A stretch of 55,625 nucleotides of DNA from SIG299 sp964544055. GTDB taxonomy: Bacteria; Bacillota; Clostridia; Lachnospirales; Lachnospiraceae. The stretch lies in contig CAZJAA010000021.1 of assembly GCA_964544055.1 (NCBI GenBank), forward strand, positions 1 through 55,625, read 5' to 3'. Below the pieces are notes generated by a model. It ran no database searches. It was not told where the DNA came from and was given only the letters and a program-made list of their open reading frames with translations. Position 1 is the first letter of the stretch; the number at the start of each line of letters is the position of its first letter. Shown in pieces: positions 47,969-55,625 of the stretch. Position numbers and translations under genes: made by a program.

Positions 47969-50438
47969 GCAGGGACTCAAATTGTGCAATCGCTTCTCTG
48001 TTATATTCTTCGTAATCCACGGAAAGCTTTTTCGGCATTCTTCCGGCAAGACAGGCGCGAAGCCCATCCAAAACTCCTTCCATACTATTTTCCACCAGAT
48101 AACCGCCAACCTGCTCCATAAACAGCTTTGGTCCTGTAATATCCGTGGAAAAGCATGGCAGACCTAAAATATCCGCCTCCGCTAAAACCAGGCCAAATCC
48201 CTCATAAAAAGACGGAAGTGCCAGATAATCGCACGCTTTCATCAGTGGATATGGATTCGACATAAACCGAATAATAAAAATGGCGTCCGGGCAGGAGGAT
48301 TTTCTCGCAAGCTCTACCGTGTCATTATAAAGGATTCCATATCCTCCTAGAATAAACAACAGAGTATCCGGATTTTCCTTATGCAGCAGTTCAAACGCAC
48401 GAATCAGCCGTGCATGTCCTTTTTCCTTGGAAAAACGTCCGACAGAAATGAATTTTTTCTTATCGGAATTCAACGCCGCTCGCAGTTCCTCTTCTTCCAC
48501 ATTCATTTTTGTTTTTTCATCAAAAATAAGCTCCTGCTCTGCCTTTTCCAGAACAGACTTGTAATCAATTGTATTTTTAACCAGCACCAGATTTGCCGTA
48601 TCCTTCGTATCCTCCTCCGGATAAGCTTCTGCAATTGCTTTCGTAGACGGACGTAAATCCTCCGTCACTATTGCAACATTATCATAGCTCCGATATTCCC
48701 TGCTCAACAAGCGACGTTGCAACGTATGCTTGGAGCGGATTTCCTCTTCCATGTCGTTATGAACAAAAATGCTGCGTTTACACGGTGCGCATTCCAAAAG
48801 TTCAATAATTTCATGTTCATATCCAAAAAACTGAATGGCATAGTCCACACGGCAGCTGCCGAGAATTCTTCCGTATTCGCGCTTTGCTACTTTTGCCACC
48901 AACGGCTTCATCCACCGGTACGGTAGCAGATGAAATTCCTGAAACAGCATATAGCCGAACGTTTCCCAAAACGTTGCACTTCTTGCATGATAATAGCTGA
49001 CGGTGGAAACGCCCTCCGGAATCATCCGGATGCATTCCTGTTTCTTTTTTACTGCATTTATTTTAAACAAAACTGCATAATTATATTTTGATTTATCCAC
49101 CATGGAAAGCAAATTCATGGCAGACGTGGTAATACCGTTTCTGGACAGATTTCCGGCATATAAAACTACATTCTTTTTTCCGTTGTCCGGTATCTGCCTG
49201 AGCTCCAGAAGTTCAGAGTTCTCTTGAAATAACAACAGATGACAGATTGCTTTTGTCATTCCCGGCACATCATAAGCACAGAATTTTTTCAGGAATTCCG
49301 TATCATCATACGTTTTGGGTGCCCGGATATATTCCATCAGTTCCTCCACTGTGGCAGCCTGTGGAAACGGAAGCTCATCCACGGAAAAATACAATCCGCG
49401 TTCTCTCATGTAATCTTCCTTATCATAGGTAAACAGCACGATTTTCCTTCCGCTTGTCGCATAATCGAAAAATACACTGGAATAATCCGTAACTAACACG
49501 TCCGAGGCATTTAAAAAATCATAGGTATCATAGGTTTCCGATGGAAAAGGCACAATATGAACATACCTGCTTACATCAACTGCTCCCCGGCTTAACGGAT
49601 GCAGCTTCACATACAAAATCTGATTTTCTGTAAGCTTTTCATCCCATTCATCAAAATAATTCTGCAGAATTTCATTCTGCATTTCGCTGGTTACCTGCCC
49701 GATAACCCCACGCCAGGTCGGCATAAAAACGATAATCTGCTTGTCACCGAATCCGCATTCCGTACGAATTTCTTCTCTGCGCTCCCGGTTCAGAAATACC
49801 TGATTACGCGGATAGCCTGCCAGCATCAGATTTGTATGTCCAAAATTGGCAAGACAATAGTCATCAATAAAATGCTGCATGGTAAACTCATTCGGACAAA
49901 GCAGATAATCCGCATCAAACATATTTCTCTGCACATTACCAAAGGTAGCAAAATCATTTGCAACCTTATTTCCCAGACATTTCAACGGAGTGCCGTGCCA
50001 GGTATTTAAAATAACCTGTTCCGGACGTTTGTTGAAAATAATATAAAAGGTATGTTCATTGATCAAATATTTTGCCGTTGCAAGCACTTTAAAATACTGC
50101 TTTGTTGTGTTGTCCAACAGCTTTATGCCGGAAAGCTTTAAAGTATCCAGATAGTTCCGGCGTTCCTTCATTTCTTTCCGCTTGCAGGACAAATATATGG
50201 TAAACTCCTTGTATTCTTCCCCAGTTGTCAATTCTTTCAGCAGAGCATTGATATTTCCGTCCGGGCTTTTTCCATTTAGCGTTTCCAGAAAAACTGCTTT
50301 TTCATCAATTGGGCAGTTTTCCCGGTACCATATATATTTTTTTCGATTAAGATACATCCGGTTCACTCGTTTTACCTTACGCCAAAGCTTTTTTCTTTTT
50401 TTTCCTGCACGTTCTAACAGTACTTTCCATTTTCCCAT
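47961..50438 (-). CDS. Bifunctional CDP-glycerol glycerophosphotransferase / GT4 glycosyltransferase
   Basis: The 825-aa product fuses two domains. Residues about 50-400 are a TagF-like poly(glycerol-phosphate) polymerase domain with FNKRPEQVILNTWHGTPLK (His148), PTWRGV, YVKLHPLSRG (His280) and TDYSSVFFDYA. Residues about 420-820 are a GT4 (GT-B) glycosyltransferase with FISVGRFSKEKGHARLI and the E-x7-E motif SFYEGFGLVLAEA. It probably builds and glycosylates a glycerol-phosphate polymer at the inner membrane. Basic N-terminal residues may contact the membrane. The ATG at 50438 has a weak ribosome binding site and overlaps a coding-like tail of the upstream gene. Confidence 0.88.
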   Translation of the reverse strand: MGKWKVLLERAGKKRKKLWRKVKRVNRMYLNRKKYIWYRENCPIDEKAVFLETLNGKSPDGNINALLKELTTGEEYKEFTIYLSCKRKEMKERRNYLDTLKLSGIKLLDNTTKQYFKVLATAKYLINEHTFYIIFNKRPEQVILNTWHGTPLKCLGNKVANDFATFGNVQRNMFDADYLLCPNEFTMQHFIDDYCLANFGHTNLMLAGYPRNQVFLNRERREEIRTECGFGDKQIIVFMPTWRGVIGQVTSEMQNEILQNYFDEWDEKLTENQILYVKLHPLSRGAVDVSRYVHIVPFPSETYDTYDFLNASDVLVTDYSSVFFDYATSGRKIVLFTYDKEDYMRERGLYFSVDELPFPQAATVEELMEYIRAPKTYDDTEFLKKFCAYDVPGMTKAICHLLLFQENSELLELRQIPDNGKKNVVLYAGNLSRNGITTSAMNLLSMVDKSKYNYAVLFKINAVKKKQECIRMIPEGVSTVSYYHARSATFWETFGYMLFQEFHLLPYRWMKPLVAKVAKREYGRILGSCRVDYAIQFFGYEHEIIELLECAPCKRSIFVHNDMEEEIRSKHTLQRRLLSREYRSYDNVAIVTEDLRPSTKAIAEAYPEEDTKDTANLVLVKNTIDYKSVLEKAEQELIFDEKTKMNVEEEELRAALNSDKKKFISVGRFSKEKGHARLIRAFELLHKENPDTLLFILGGYGILYNDTVELARKSSCPDAIFIIRFMSNPYPLMKACDYLALPSFYEGFGLVLAEADILGLPCFSTDITGPKLFMEQVGGYLVENSMEGVLDGLRACLAGRMPKKLSVDYEEYNREAIAQFESLLG

Positions 50439-50590
50439 GTTTCGTCATAGTCCCTTCTGTCCAACAAATTTTCAATTAAGCTCCAGCCAGATTGCAGGAT
50501 GTACTCCGTTGGAGCTGTAATTTCCTGTTCTGCTGCAAAAACCACCTTTGCTTTTCCAAAAGAAAGAATTTCTCTCTCATTTTTTCTTCT
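50414..50590 (-). pseudogene. In-frame coding-like tail beyond the stop of the second TagF gene
   Basis: Past the TAA at 50591-50593, the same frame stays open for 58 codons to a TAG at 50414. It reads EREILSFGKAKVVFAAEQEI, TAPTEYILQSGWSLIENLLD and RRDYDETWENGKYC, which has normal amino-acid texture and codon use. It overlaps the start of the next gene by 25 bp, as real operon ends often do. A nonsense mutation in a longer second gene is the simplest explanation; readthrough is possible but unsupported. Confidence 0.45.
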
Positions 50591-52291
50591 TTACTTTAAT
50601 CGCTCACTTAACAATTTTTCCACCTGTGCAGCATTCTCAAGCTCAACCGTTGTCGTTTCCGGTACTCCGGTCAGCTGGCGGTTTATTGTCTTTGCCATCT
50701 GCTTTCTCTGAATGCAGGTCATTGGGAACACGGATAACCTTAAGAGCGTTTCATCTCTGCTTCCGCTAAAATCCAACACATAATCCACCCGGCATTTGGA
50801 AAACAGTCTCTGTTTTTCATAAGCTGTCAGCCTTTCGATTACTTTTTTCTGCTCTATCGTCGGTGCTTTTTTACTTCTGCGCCAGTCCATATACTGCTTC
50901 AGCTGCTTTATTGGCAGACTATACGCATCATAAAAGCCCATGTAGTTTATTCCATCCGGCAGCTGTAGCAGACGCTTCTGACGGTAACAGATTTCTTCCA
51001 TTTTATAAATCAGTGTATAATTGTATTTCGTGGTATCCAAATTCGCTGCCAAAGAAAGAAACTGTTCTGTTGTACGATTGGTTGCCAATGGTCCGGCATA
51101 CAAAAGCACATTCTTCTTTCCATTATCCTTTACCGTTTTTTCCTGAATCAACGGACTTTCCTCATCAAAAAGCAGCCGCCGGCACAAAGCCTTTGTTACC
51201 TCCGGATGCTCAAAAGGACAGAATTTCTTTAAAAATTCCGTGTCTTCATAAGTTTTCGGCTCATTGATGTAATGTACCAGCTCCCGAACCGTACCAGCCT
51301 GCGGAAATGGAAGCTCGTCCATTGGAAAATAAAATCCCCGGCTGGAAGTATACTCTTCTTTGTCATAGGTGAACAATAAAATCTTTTTTCCGGTAATCGC
51401 ATAATCAAACAGAATGCTGGAATAATCCGTAATCAGACCATCCGTCGCATTTAAAAACTCATAGGTTTCATATTCCTTCGGAAAAGGAAGAATATGCTTA
51501 AATTTGGATAAATTAATGCCCTTGCTATTCATCGGATGAAGTTTTACATACACCCTCTGCTTTTCCGTAAGACTGCCATCCAACTCCTCAAAATAGCCCA
51601 TGAGCTGCTCATTCTGCTCCTCATTTGCCACCTGATTTAAAATACCGCGCCAGGTCGGCAGATACGCATAAATTTCCATTCCATCAAAACCGCATTCCTT
51701 ACGAACAGCACTTCCTTTTTCCTTATCCAGAAACACTGTATTTCGCGGATATCCGCACAGAAGAAGCCGGGTATTTCCGAGATTTTCTATCATATAATCT
51801 TCCGTCAGACTTTGCATGGTAAGCTCATTTGGACACAGCAAATAATCAGCACACAAAAAATTCCGCTGCGCATTTCCTATCATGCCGAAATCATCTTTTA
51901 TTCTTCTGCCGAGTGTTTTCAGCGGTGTTCCATGCCAGGTATTGAAATATATCTGCTCCGGACGCTTAATAAAATCTAAGATGAATGTATTATCATTAAT
52001 CAGGTATTTTGCTGTTGCAAGCAATTTAAAATATTGATTGCTGCCAAACGCCGCCAGCTGTACCCTCTGCATTCCCTGCTTTTTCAGAAAAACTTTCATT
52101 TCTTCCAGCTGTGATTCCTGACAGGACAAATAGAGTCTAAATTTTTTATAAGCAGAAGAGCCTGCCAGCTCCTTTGCAATAGCTGCAATATTTCCGCCTA
52201 ATGTTTTTCCATGCTGAGATTCCAGTAAAATAACGTTATTTTTTACCCGGAAGTGCTCCAGATAATTAAGATAACGGATATTTTCTTCCAT
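50591..52291 (-). CDS. CDP-glycerol glycerophosphotransferase (TagF-like), without GT4 domain
   Basis: The 566-aa product keeps the full TagF-like domain: PEQIYFNTWHGTPLKTLG, LPTWRGIL, YVKLHPMNSKG and TDYSSILFDYA. The C-terminal part begins like the GT4 region of its neighbours (NVLLYAGPLATNRTTEQFL, RVDYVLDFSGSRDETLLRLS) but ends after about 130 residues, before any donor-binding motif. It should therefore make polymer but not glycosylate it. The start is the ATG at 52291 after GGGAGGAATAT. The stop at 50591 is followed by an in-frame coding-like tail, so the present end may be a truncation. Confidence 0.85.
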   Translation of the reverse strand: MEENIRYLNYLEHFRVKNNVILLESQHGKTLGGNIAAIAKELAGSSAYKKFRLYLSCQESQLEEMKVFLKKQGMQRVQLAAFGSNQYFKLLATAKYLINDNTFILDFIKRPEQIYFNTWHGTPLKTLGRRIKDDFGMIGNAQRNFLCADYLLCPNELTMQSLTEDYMIENLGNTRLLLCGYPRNTVFLDKEKGSAVRKECGFDGMEIYAYLPTWRGILNQVANEEQNEQLMGYFEELDGSLTEKQRVYVKLHPMNSKGINLSKFKHILPFPKEYETYEFLNATDGLITDYSSILFDYAITGKKILLFTYDKEEYTSSRGFYFPMDELPFPQAGTVRELVHYINEPKTYEDTEFLKKFCPFEHPEVTKALCRRLLFDEESPLIQEKTVKDNGKKNVLLYAGPLATNRTTEQFLSLAANLDTTKYNYTLIYKMEEICYRQKRLLQLPDGINYMGFYDAYSLPIKQLKQYMDWRRSKKAPTIEQKKVIERLTAYEKQRLFSKCRVDYVLDFSGSRDETLLRLSVFPMTCIQRKQMAKTINRQLTGVPETTTVELENAAQVEKLLSERLK

Positions 52292-52373
52292 ATATTCCTC
52301 CCACTGAATTAACATACGCCCACAATTTCCGCCCATTAAAGTATTTTGGACATACATAAAAGTATATTTAAGC

Positions 52374-54830
52374 TTAGGAAATCAGCGACTCAAACTGCTC
52401 CACCGCTTCCCGGTTGTATTGTTCATAGTCTACCGTAAGCCTTTCCGGAACCTTTCCTGCAAGGCAGTCCCTCATTCCATGCAGGATGCCCGCTTCACTG
52501 TTTTCCATCAGATAACCGCCGTAATTTTCCATAAATATTTTAGGGCCAACCACCGCCGTAGAAATACAACGGATTCCCACCAAATCTGCTTCTGCCAGCA
52601 CAAGCCCAAAGCCTTCATAAAACGAAGAAAGCACAAAATAATCGCACTTTTTAACCAAAGGAAACGGATTGGACATATAGTAAATCACTGCAATACGTTC
52701 TGCCGCTTTGGAAGCAGCCGCTTTTTTTACGGTTTGTTCGTATAAGTTACCATAACCGCCTAAAATAATCAAGCAGGTATCCGGACGTTCCATCCACAAT
52801 TTTTCAAAAGCATCAAGCAGGCGGGCATGTCCTTTTTCCTTGGAAAACCGGCCGACCGTGATGAACTTTTTTGCAGGAGAAGCCAGCAGTTTCCAAAGCT
52901 TTGCCTCTTCCATATTCATTTGCGTTGTTTTATCAAATTCCAGTTCCAAGGCCGCTTTCTCTAAAATATTCTGATAGTTAATAATATTCTTTACTACCAC
53001 AAGATTAGCTTTCTTCCGGTCGCACTTTCTTCCGCTTTCTGCCAGCTTTTCTGTTACCGGAATCAAATCCGGTGTTACCACTGCCACGGAATCATAATTT
53101 CGATAAGCAGCTGTCAGAACATGTTTATCCACATTTCCTTTGCTCTTGATTTCCTGCTCCATATCATTGTGGACATAAATAGTTCGATTGCATGGCATAT
53201 GTTCAAACAAAAGAATTACATCATCCACATAACCGTTAAACTGTATTACTTTATCTATGCGGCAGCCGCCAAATACCCGGTTGACATCACGCATTGCCTG
53301 CTTTTTTTGCAGCCTACGTTTCTGGCTGTATGGAAGCAGGGGAAGCTTGCATAACAGGGTGTCAGAAAGAGACAGGCTGCGGACATGGTAAAATCCCATA
53401 TATGCCACATCCTCCGGAAGATTTTTCAAACTGTCCTGTCTGCGCCGCAAAGTATCCAGCTTATATAAAATAATATAATTAAACTTGGTTCGATCCAGTG
53501 AATTCAACAAATTAATCAACGAAGTCGTAATTCCATTCTGACGGAAATCTCCGCCAAAAATAACTACATTCTTTTTCCCATTGTCGGCAATTCTGCGCAC
53601 CTGTACCAACGGACTCTCCTCATCCAGAAAAAACCGGGCACAAACTGCTTTTGTTACTCCCTGCTGCTCCATTGGACAAAACTTTTCAATAAAATTTCTG
53701 TCATCATAAGATTTTTCCACAGACAGGACATCTGCCAGCTCCTGGACAGTTTTTACTTTCGGAAAAGGAAACTCTTCCAGTGACACAGCAAAGCTGTTAT
53801 GCGCCATGTAGCTCTCTTCATCATAGCAAAAACGAACCATCGGACGCTTTAATGCCGCATAATCCAGCATAACGCCGGAATAATCTGTAATAAGACCATC
53901 TACCGCACCCAGCACCTCGTAAGTAGAATATCCGGCCGGCATCGGAACGATATGACGCATTCCGCCCCAGTCAACCAACCTTGATACCTCACTCTGCAAT
54001 TTTGCATAAATCCGCTGATGATCTGAAAGTAGCTTATCTAAATCCCACAGCTGCTCTATCATTTTTTCACACTGTTCTTCTATAGAAACCGTGTCCATTT
54101 TTGCCCGCCGCACAGGAAAATATACAAAGCTCTGGTACTCGTCCATGCCGTACTTTTCCCTGATTTCCTGACGCTTTTCCGCATGAAACAGAACCTCATT
54201 GCGCGGATAACCACTGATTAATACTTTGGAACTTGCAATATTTTCCAGCATATAATCCCGCTGCACCTGTTCCATCGAAAATTCATTTGCAAAAAAAAGA
54301 TAATCTGCGGCAAAAAAATTTTTCTGCTGGTTGCCAATCATGCCGAAGCCCCGCTTTTTGCTTTTTCCTGTAGCACGTATCGGCGTTACATCCCACAGCT
54401 TCATATACTTTTGACCTTGCCGCTTCATAAACACCGCCGGAAACTCACTGTCGTTCAGTAAAAATCCTGCTGTTGCCAGCAGGCGGTAATATTCCTCACT
54501 TTCTCGTAATATAACACAGATGCGCTCCATGCCCTGATTTCGTAAAAAGTTTTCTTTTTTCTTCTTAATGTTTCCCTCAACTGCCACAAATATCCGTAGT
54601 TCCTGATAACGTGGATTTGAGGAAAGCTCCTGAAGCAGGCACACCATATTCCATTCCAGCTGCTTGCCCATCTTTGACTCTGCCAGGACAACATGTTTCT
54701 CCACAGGAAGCTTCTCCACAAAACGAAAATATTTTTTTAATCGAAAGTAGCCCGGACCAACTTTTCTTCTGGCATTTTTGTATTCTGTACTGATTTTGTT
54801 AATTATTTTCCTCAAACCGGCCTCCTGCAT
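52374..54830 (-). CDS. TagF-like/GT4 fusion with degenerate TagF active site
   Basis: The 818-aa product aligns end to end with the gene at 47961-50438. In the TagF part the catalytic histidine of WHGTP is Asp (LWDVTP, position 147), the PTWRG loop is PVRRA, and the histidine of KLHP is Gln (KLQSEVSR, position 279), while TDYSGVMLDYA remains. Two of the key histidines are gone, so the polymerase is probably dead. The GT4 half is intact (FITVGRFSKEKGHARLLDAF and SSFYEGFGLVLAEA). It may act as a glycosyltransferase with a polymer-binding module. The first ATG (54830) has no good ribosome binding site; the TTG at 54815, right after AGGAGGCCGG, may be the real start. Confidence 0.85.
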   Translation of the reverse strand: MQEAGLRKIINKISTEYKNARRKVGPGYFRLKKYFRFVEKLPVEKHVVLAESKMGKQLEWNMVCLLQELSSNPRYQELRIFVAVEGNIKKKKENFLRNQGMERICVILRESEEYYRLLATAGFLLNDSEFPAVFMKRQGQKYMKLWDVTPIRATGKSKKRGFGMIGNQQKNFFAADYLFFANEFSMEQVQRDYMLENIASSKVLISGYPRNEVLFHAEKRQEIREKYGMDEYQSFVYFPVRRAKMDTVSIEEQCEKMIEQLWDLDKLLSDHQRIYAKLQSEVSRLVDWGGMRHIVPMPAGYSTYEVLGAVDGLITDYSGVMLDYAALKRPMVRFCYDEESYMAHNSFAVSLEEFPFPKVKTVQELADVLSVEKSYDDRNFIEKFCPMEQQGVTKAVCARFFLDEESPLVQVRRIADNGKKNVVIFGGDFRQNGITTSLINLLNSLDRTKFNYIILYKLDTLRRRQDSLKNLPEDVAYMGFYHVRSLSLSDTLLCKLPLLPYSQKRRLQKKQAMRDVNRVFGGCRIDKVIQFNGYVDDVILLFEHMPCNRTIYVHNDMEQEIKSKGNVDKHVLTAAYRNYDSVAVVTPDLIPVTEKLAESGRKCDRKKANLVVVKNIINYQNILEKAALELEFDKTTQMNMEEAKLWKLLASPAKKFITVGRFSKEKGHARLLDAFEKLWMERPDTCLIILGGYGNLYEQTVKKAAASKAAERIAVIYYMSNPFPLVKKCDYFVLSSFYEGFGLVLAEADLVGIRCISTAVVGPKIFMENYGGYLMENSEAGILHGMRDCLAGKVPERLTVDYEQYNREAVEQFESLIS

Positions 54831-54838
54831 AACAATGG

Positions 54839-55225
54839 TTAACAGTGTAAATCTTTTTTTATCTTTGTAGTAGAAATGCCTTCCGTGCGTGGCAGATAGA
54901 CTACTTCACAGTAAGCTTTCAAAAAATCAAACTCACCCTTCCAGTCATCCCCCATCACAAACACATCCACCTGATTATTTACCACATCAGAAACCTTCTG
55001 TTCCCAGCAGGTTTCCGGTAAAACCTCATCCACATACCGGATGGCTTCCAAAATTGCTTTTCTGTTTTCATAGGAATGATATGCTTCTTTATGTTTGATA
55101 CGGTTAAACTCATCCGTAGACAACACCACTATCAGATAATCGCCCAGTTCTTTTGCCCGCCGCAATAGATTAATATGTCCAACATGAAGTAGGTCAAACG
55201 TGCCATAGGTTATTACTTTTTTCAT
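54839..55225 (-). CDS. tagD: Glycerol-3-phosphate cytidylyltransferase
   Basis: TagD makes CDP-glycerol from CTP and glycerol 3-phosphate, supplying the three downstream transferases. The 128-aa product has the cytidylyltransferase signature GTFDLLHVGHINLLRRAK at residues 8-25 (HxGH), the RYVDEVLPE segment, and the C-terminal PRTEGISTTKIKKDL with the conserved TEGISTT. The ATG at 55225 follows GGAGGATTCGC; the 18-codon upstream extension is leader. It is the first gene of the unit, behind a consensus-like sigma-A promoter. Confidence 0.95.
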   Translation of the reverse strand: MKKVITYGTFDLLHVGHINLLRRAKELGDYLIVVLSTDEFNRIKHKEAYHSYENRKAILEAIRYVDEVLPETCWEQKVSDVVNNQVDVFVMGDDWKGEFDFLKAYCEVVYLPRTEGISTTKIKKDLHC

Positions 55226-55310
55226 GCGAATCCTCCATTTCTGAGAACTTTTTTCACTTAAGGAAGAACAGAAGCTCACCGCTTCTACAAATACTTCATT
55301 ACGTCTTCCT
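55226..55310 (-). repeat. Interspersed leader element before tagD
   Basis: On the minus strand AGGAAGACGT, GAAGCGGTGAGCTTC (hairpin), TTCTTCCTTAAGTGAAAAAA and GTTCTCAGAAATGGAGGA. The last blocks are shared with the dnaE leader. AGGAAGA and TCTTCCT can enclose the inner hairpin in the transcript leader. Confidence 0.6.
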
Positions 55311-55311
55311 T

Positions 55312-55340
55312 ATTATAGTGCTTTTTTTCAACCCATGCAA
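55312..55340 (-). promoter_or_regulatory. Sigma-A promoter of tagD operon
   Basis: The minus strand reads TTGCAT, 17 bp, TATAAT. It lies about 85 bp before tagD. With the leader element and the terminator at 55454-55502, it fills the gap of about 340 bp at the right edge. Confidence 0.85.
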
Positions 55341-55453
55341 GCGATTTTTCATTTCTGCGGTCGTTTACAGCTATTTTTTGCAGTTTCATTCAGATTCTGC
55401 GTTATTCCCACGCTATGTTCCTACATAACCAACTTTTTTGTGACTTTTGTACA

Positions 55454-55502
55454 AAAGCCGGAGTCCGTGTGATACTTTCTTACCACACAGCCCCGGCTCC
55501 TG
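55454..55502 (-). terminator. Terminator of the gene at the right edge
   Basis: On the minus strand GGAGCCGGGGCTGTGTG pairs with CACACGGACTCCGGCTTTT around a short loop, then a TTTTG tail. It lies about 60 bp past the stop of the partial gene at the right edge. Confidence 0.7.
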
Positions 55503-55562
55503 CCTTTTCTCTGTTTTATCACTCCGGTTTATTTCCGGCTTTGTTGCTCTGGCTTTATTGCT

Positions 55563-55625
55563 CTACTGCATTTCTTCCGTTTTCTCCGATATCGTCATGA
55601 CTACCGGTGCCACCTTGAGATACTC
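55563..55625 (-). CDS. 3' end of a partial gene
   Basis: The minus strand is open from the right edge for 20 codons (EYLKVAPVVMTISEKTEEMQ) to a TAG at 55563, and a terminator follows. This is probably the C terminus of an unidentified protein whose main part lies beyond the window. Confidence 0.4.
   Translation of the reverse strand, partial: EYLKVAPVVMTISEKTEEMQ

Noticed and set aside
1..55625. tRNA, rRNA or tmRNA genes
   Set aside because: No cloverleaf-like T-loop/anticodon patterns or rRNA motifs were recognised by eye; a covariance search would be needed to exclude one fully.

Overview
The window comes from a motile, low-to-mid GC Firmicute. The best fit is family Lachnospiraceae (Roseburia/Agathobacter/Eubacterium-like). 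Supporting signs are strong AGGAGG ribosome binding sites, sigma-A boxes of the TTGACA/TATAAT type, sigma-28 boxes of the TAAA-N15-GCCGATAA type, a FliW/CsrA pair, WhiA/RapZ/HPr kinase, and CDP-glycerol glycerophosphotransferases. Almost every gene lies on the minus strand. I saw no rRNA or tRNA gene and no CRISPR array. The assignment rests on protein and motif recognition only; no database search was run.

Layout from left to right. (1) 1-6850: a housekeeping run transcribed right to left. It starts with an FMN riboswitch and ribU, followed by a YcxB-like protein, tsaE-tsaB-rimI (t6A tRNA modification and ribosomal acetylation), a small zinc protein, ribonuclease Z, a membrane-anchored DUF6715-like protein, tsaD and ispD. 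An internal sigma-A promoter lies before the zinc protein. A 111-bp-period tandem repeat abuts the ispD stop. (2) 6912-9302: the Tex RNA-binding protein with its own promoter. (3) 9303-14510: an accessory island. It holds a MITE-like palindromic element related to the repeat at position 1, a truncated papain-like protease with a frameshifted neighbour, a 50-bp near-perfect palindrome, a 54-aa secreted peptide facing a double-HTH/TPR regulator (candidate peptide signalling pair), debris of a DUF4143-type ATPase, and a HExxH protein. (4) 14531-15730: an EF-hand-like protein behind an excellent sigma-28 promoter, hence a probable flagellar-regulon member. (5) 15906-21891: MATE transporter, pfkA, dnaE. 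(6) 22107-31316: an operon ftsH-uvrC-hprK-glcK-murB-rapZ-whiA-crh-like. Its last gene is an HPr homologue with Asp at position 15 in place of the phosphorylatable His, but with Ser46 kept.

(7) 31481-46554: late flagellar genes in two sigma-28 units. flgM-flgN-flgK(paralogue)-flgK-flgL-fliW-csrA ends in a terminator. flaG-fliD-fliS-fliT-like follows, continued by a secreted Ig-like protein, a GT2 glycosyltransferase and a MAF/DUF115-like protein, which suggests filament capping, glycosylation and post-transcriptional control in one block. A candidate CsrA site beside a perfect hairpin lies before fliD. (8) 46661-55225: a lysA-like decarboxylase, then three tandem TagF-type paralogues that appear to have divided their labour (one bifunctional, one polymerase only, one with its polymerase catalytic residues lost), and tagD behind a clear sigma-A promoter. 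The right edge cuts the 3' end of another minus-strand gene.

A further layer is an interspersed leader element of about 70-110 bp placed just before the start codons of at least six unrelated minus-strand genes (tsaD, dnaE, the GT2 gene, flgL, flgK, tagD). The 3' end of the element supplies the Shine-Dalgarno sequence.
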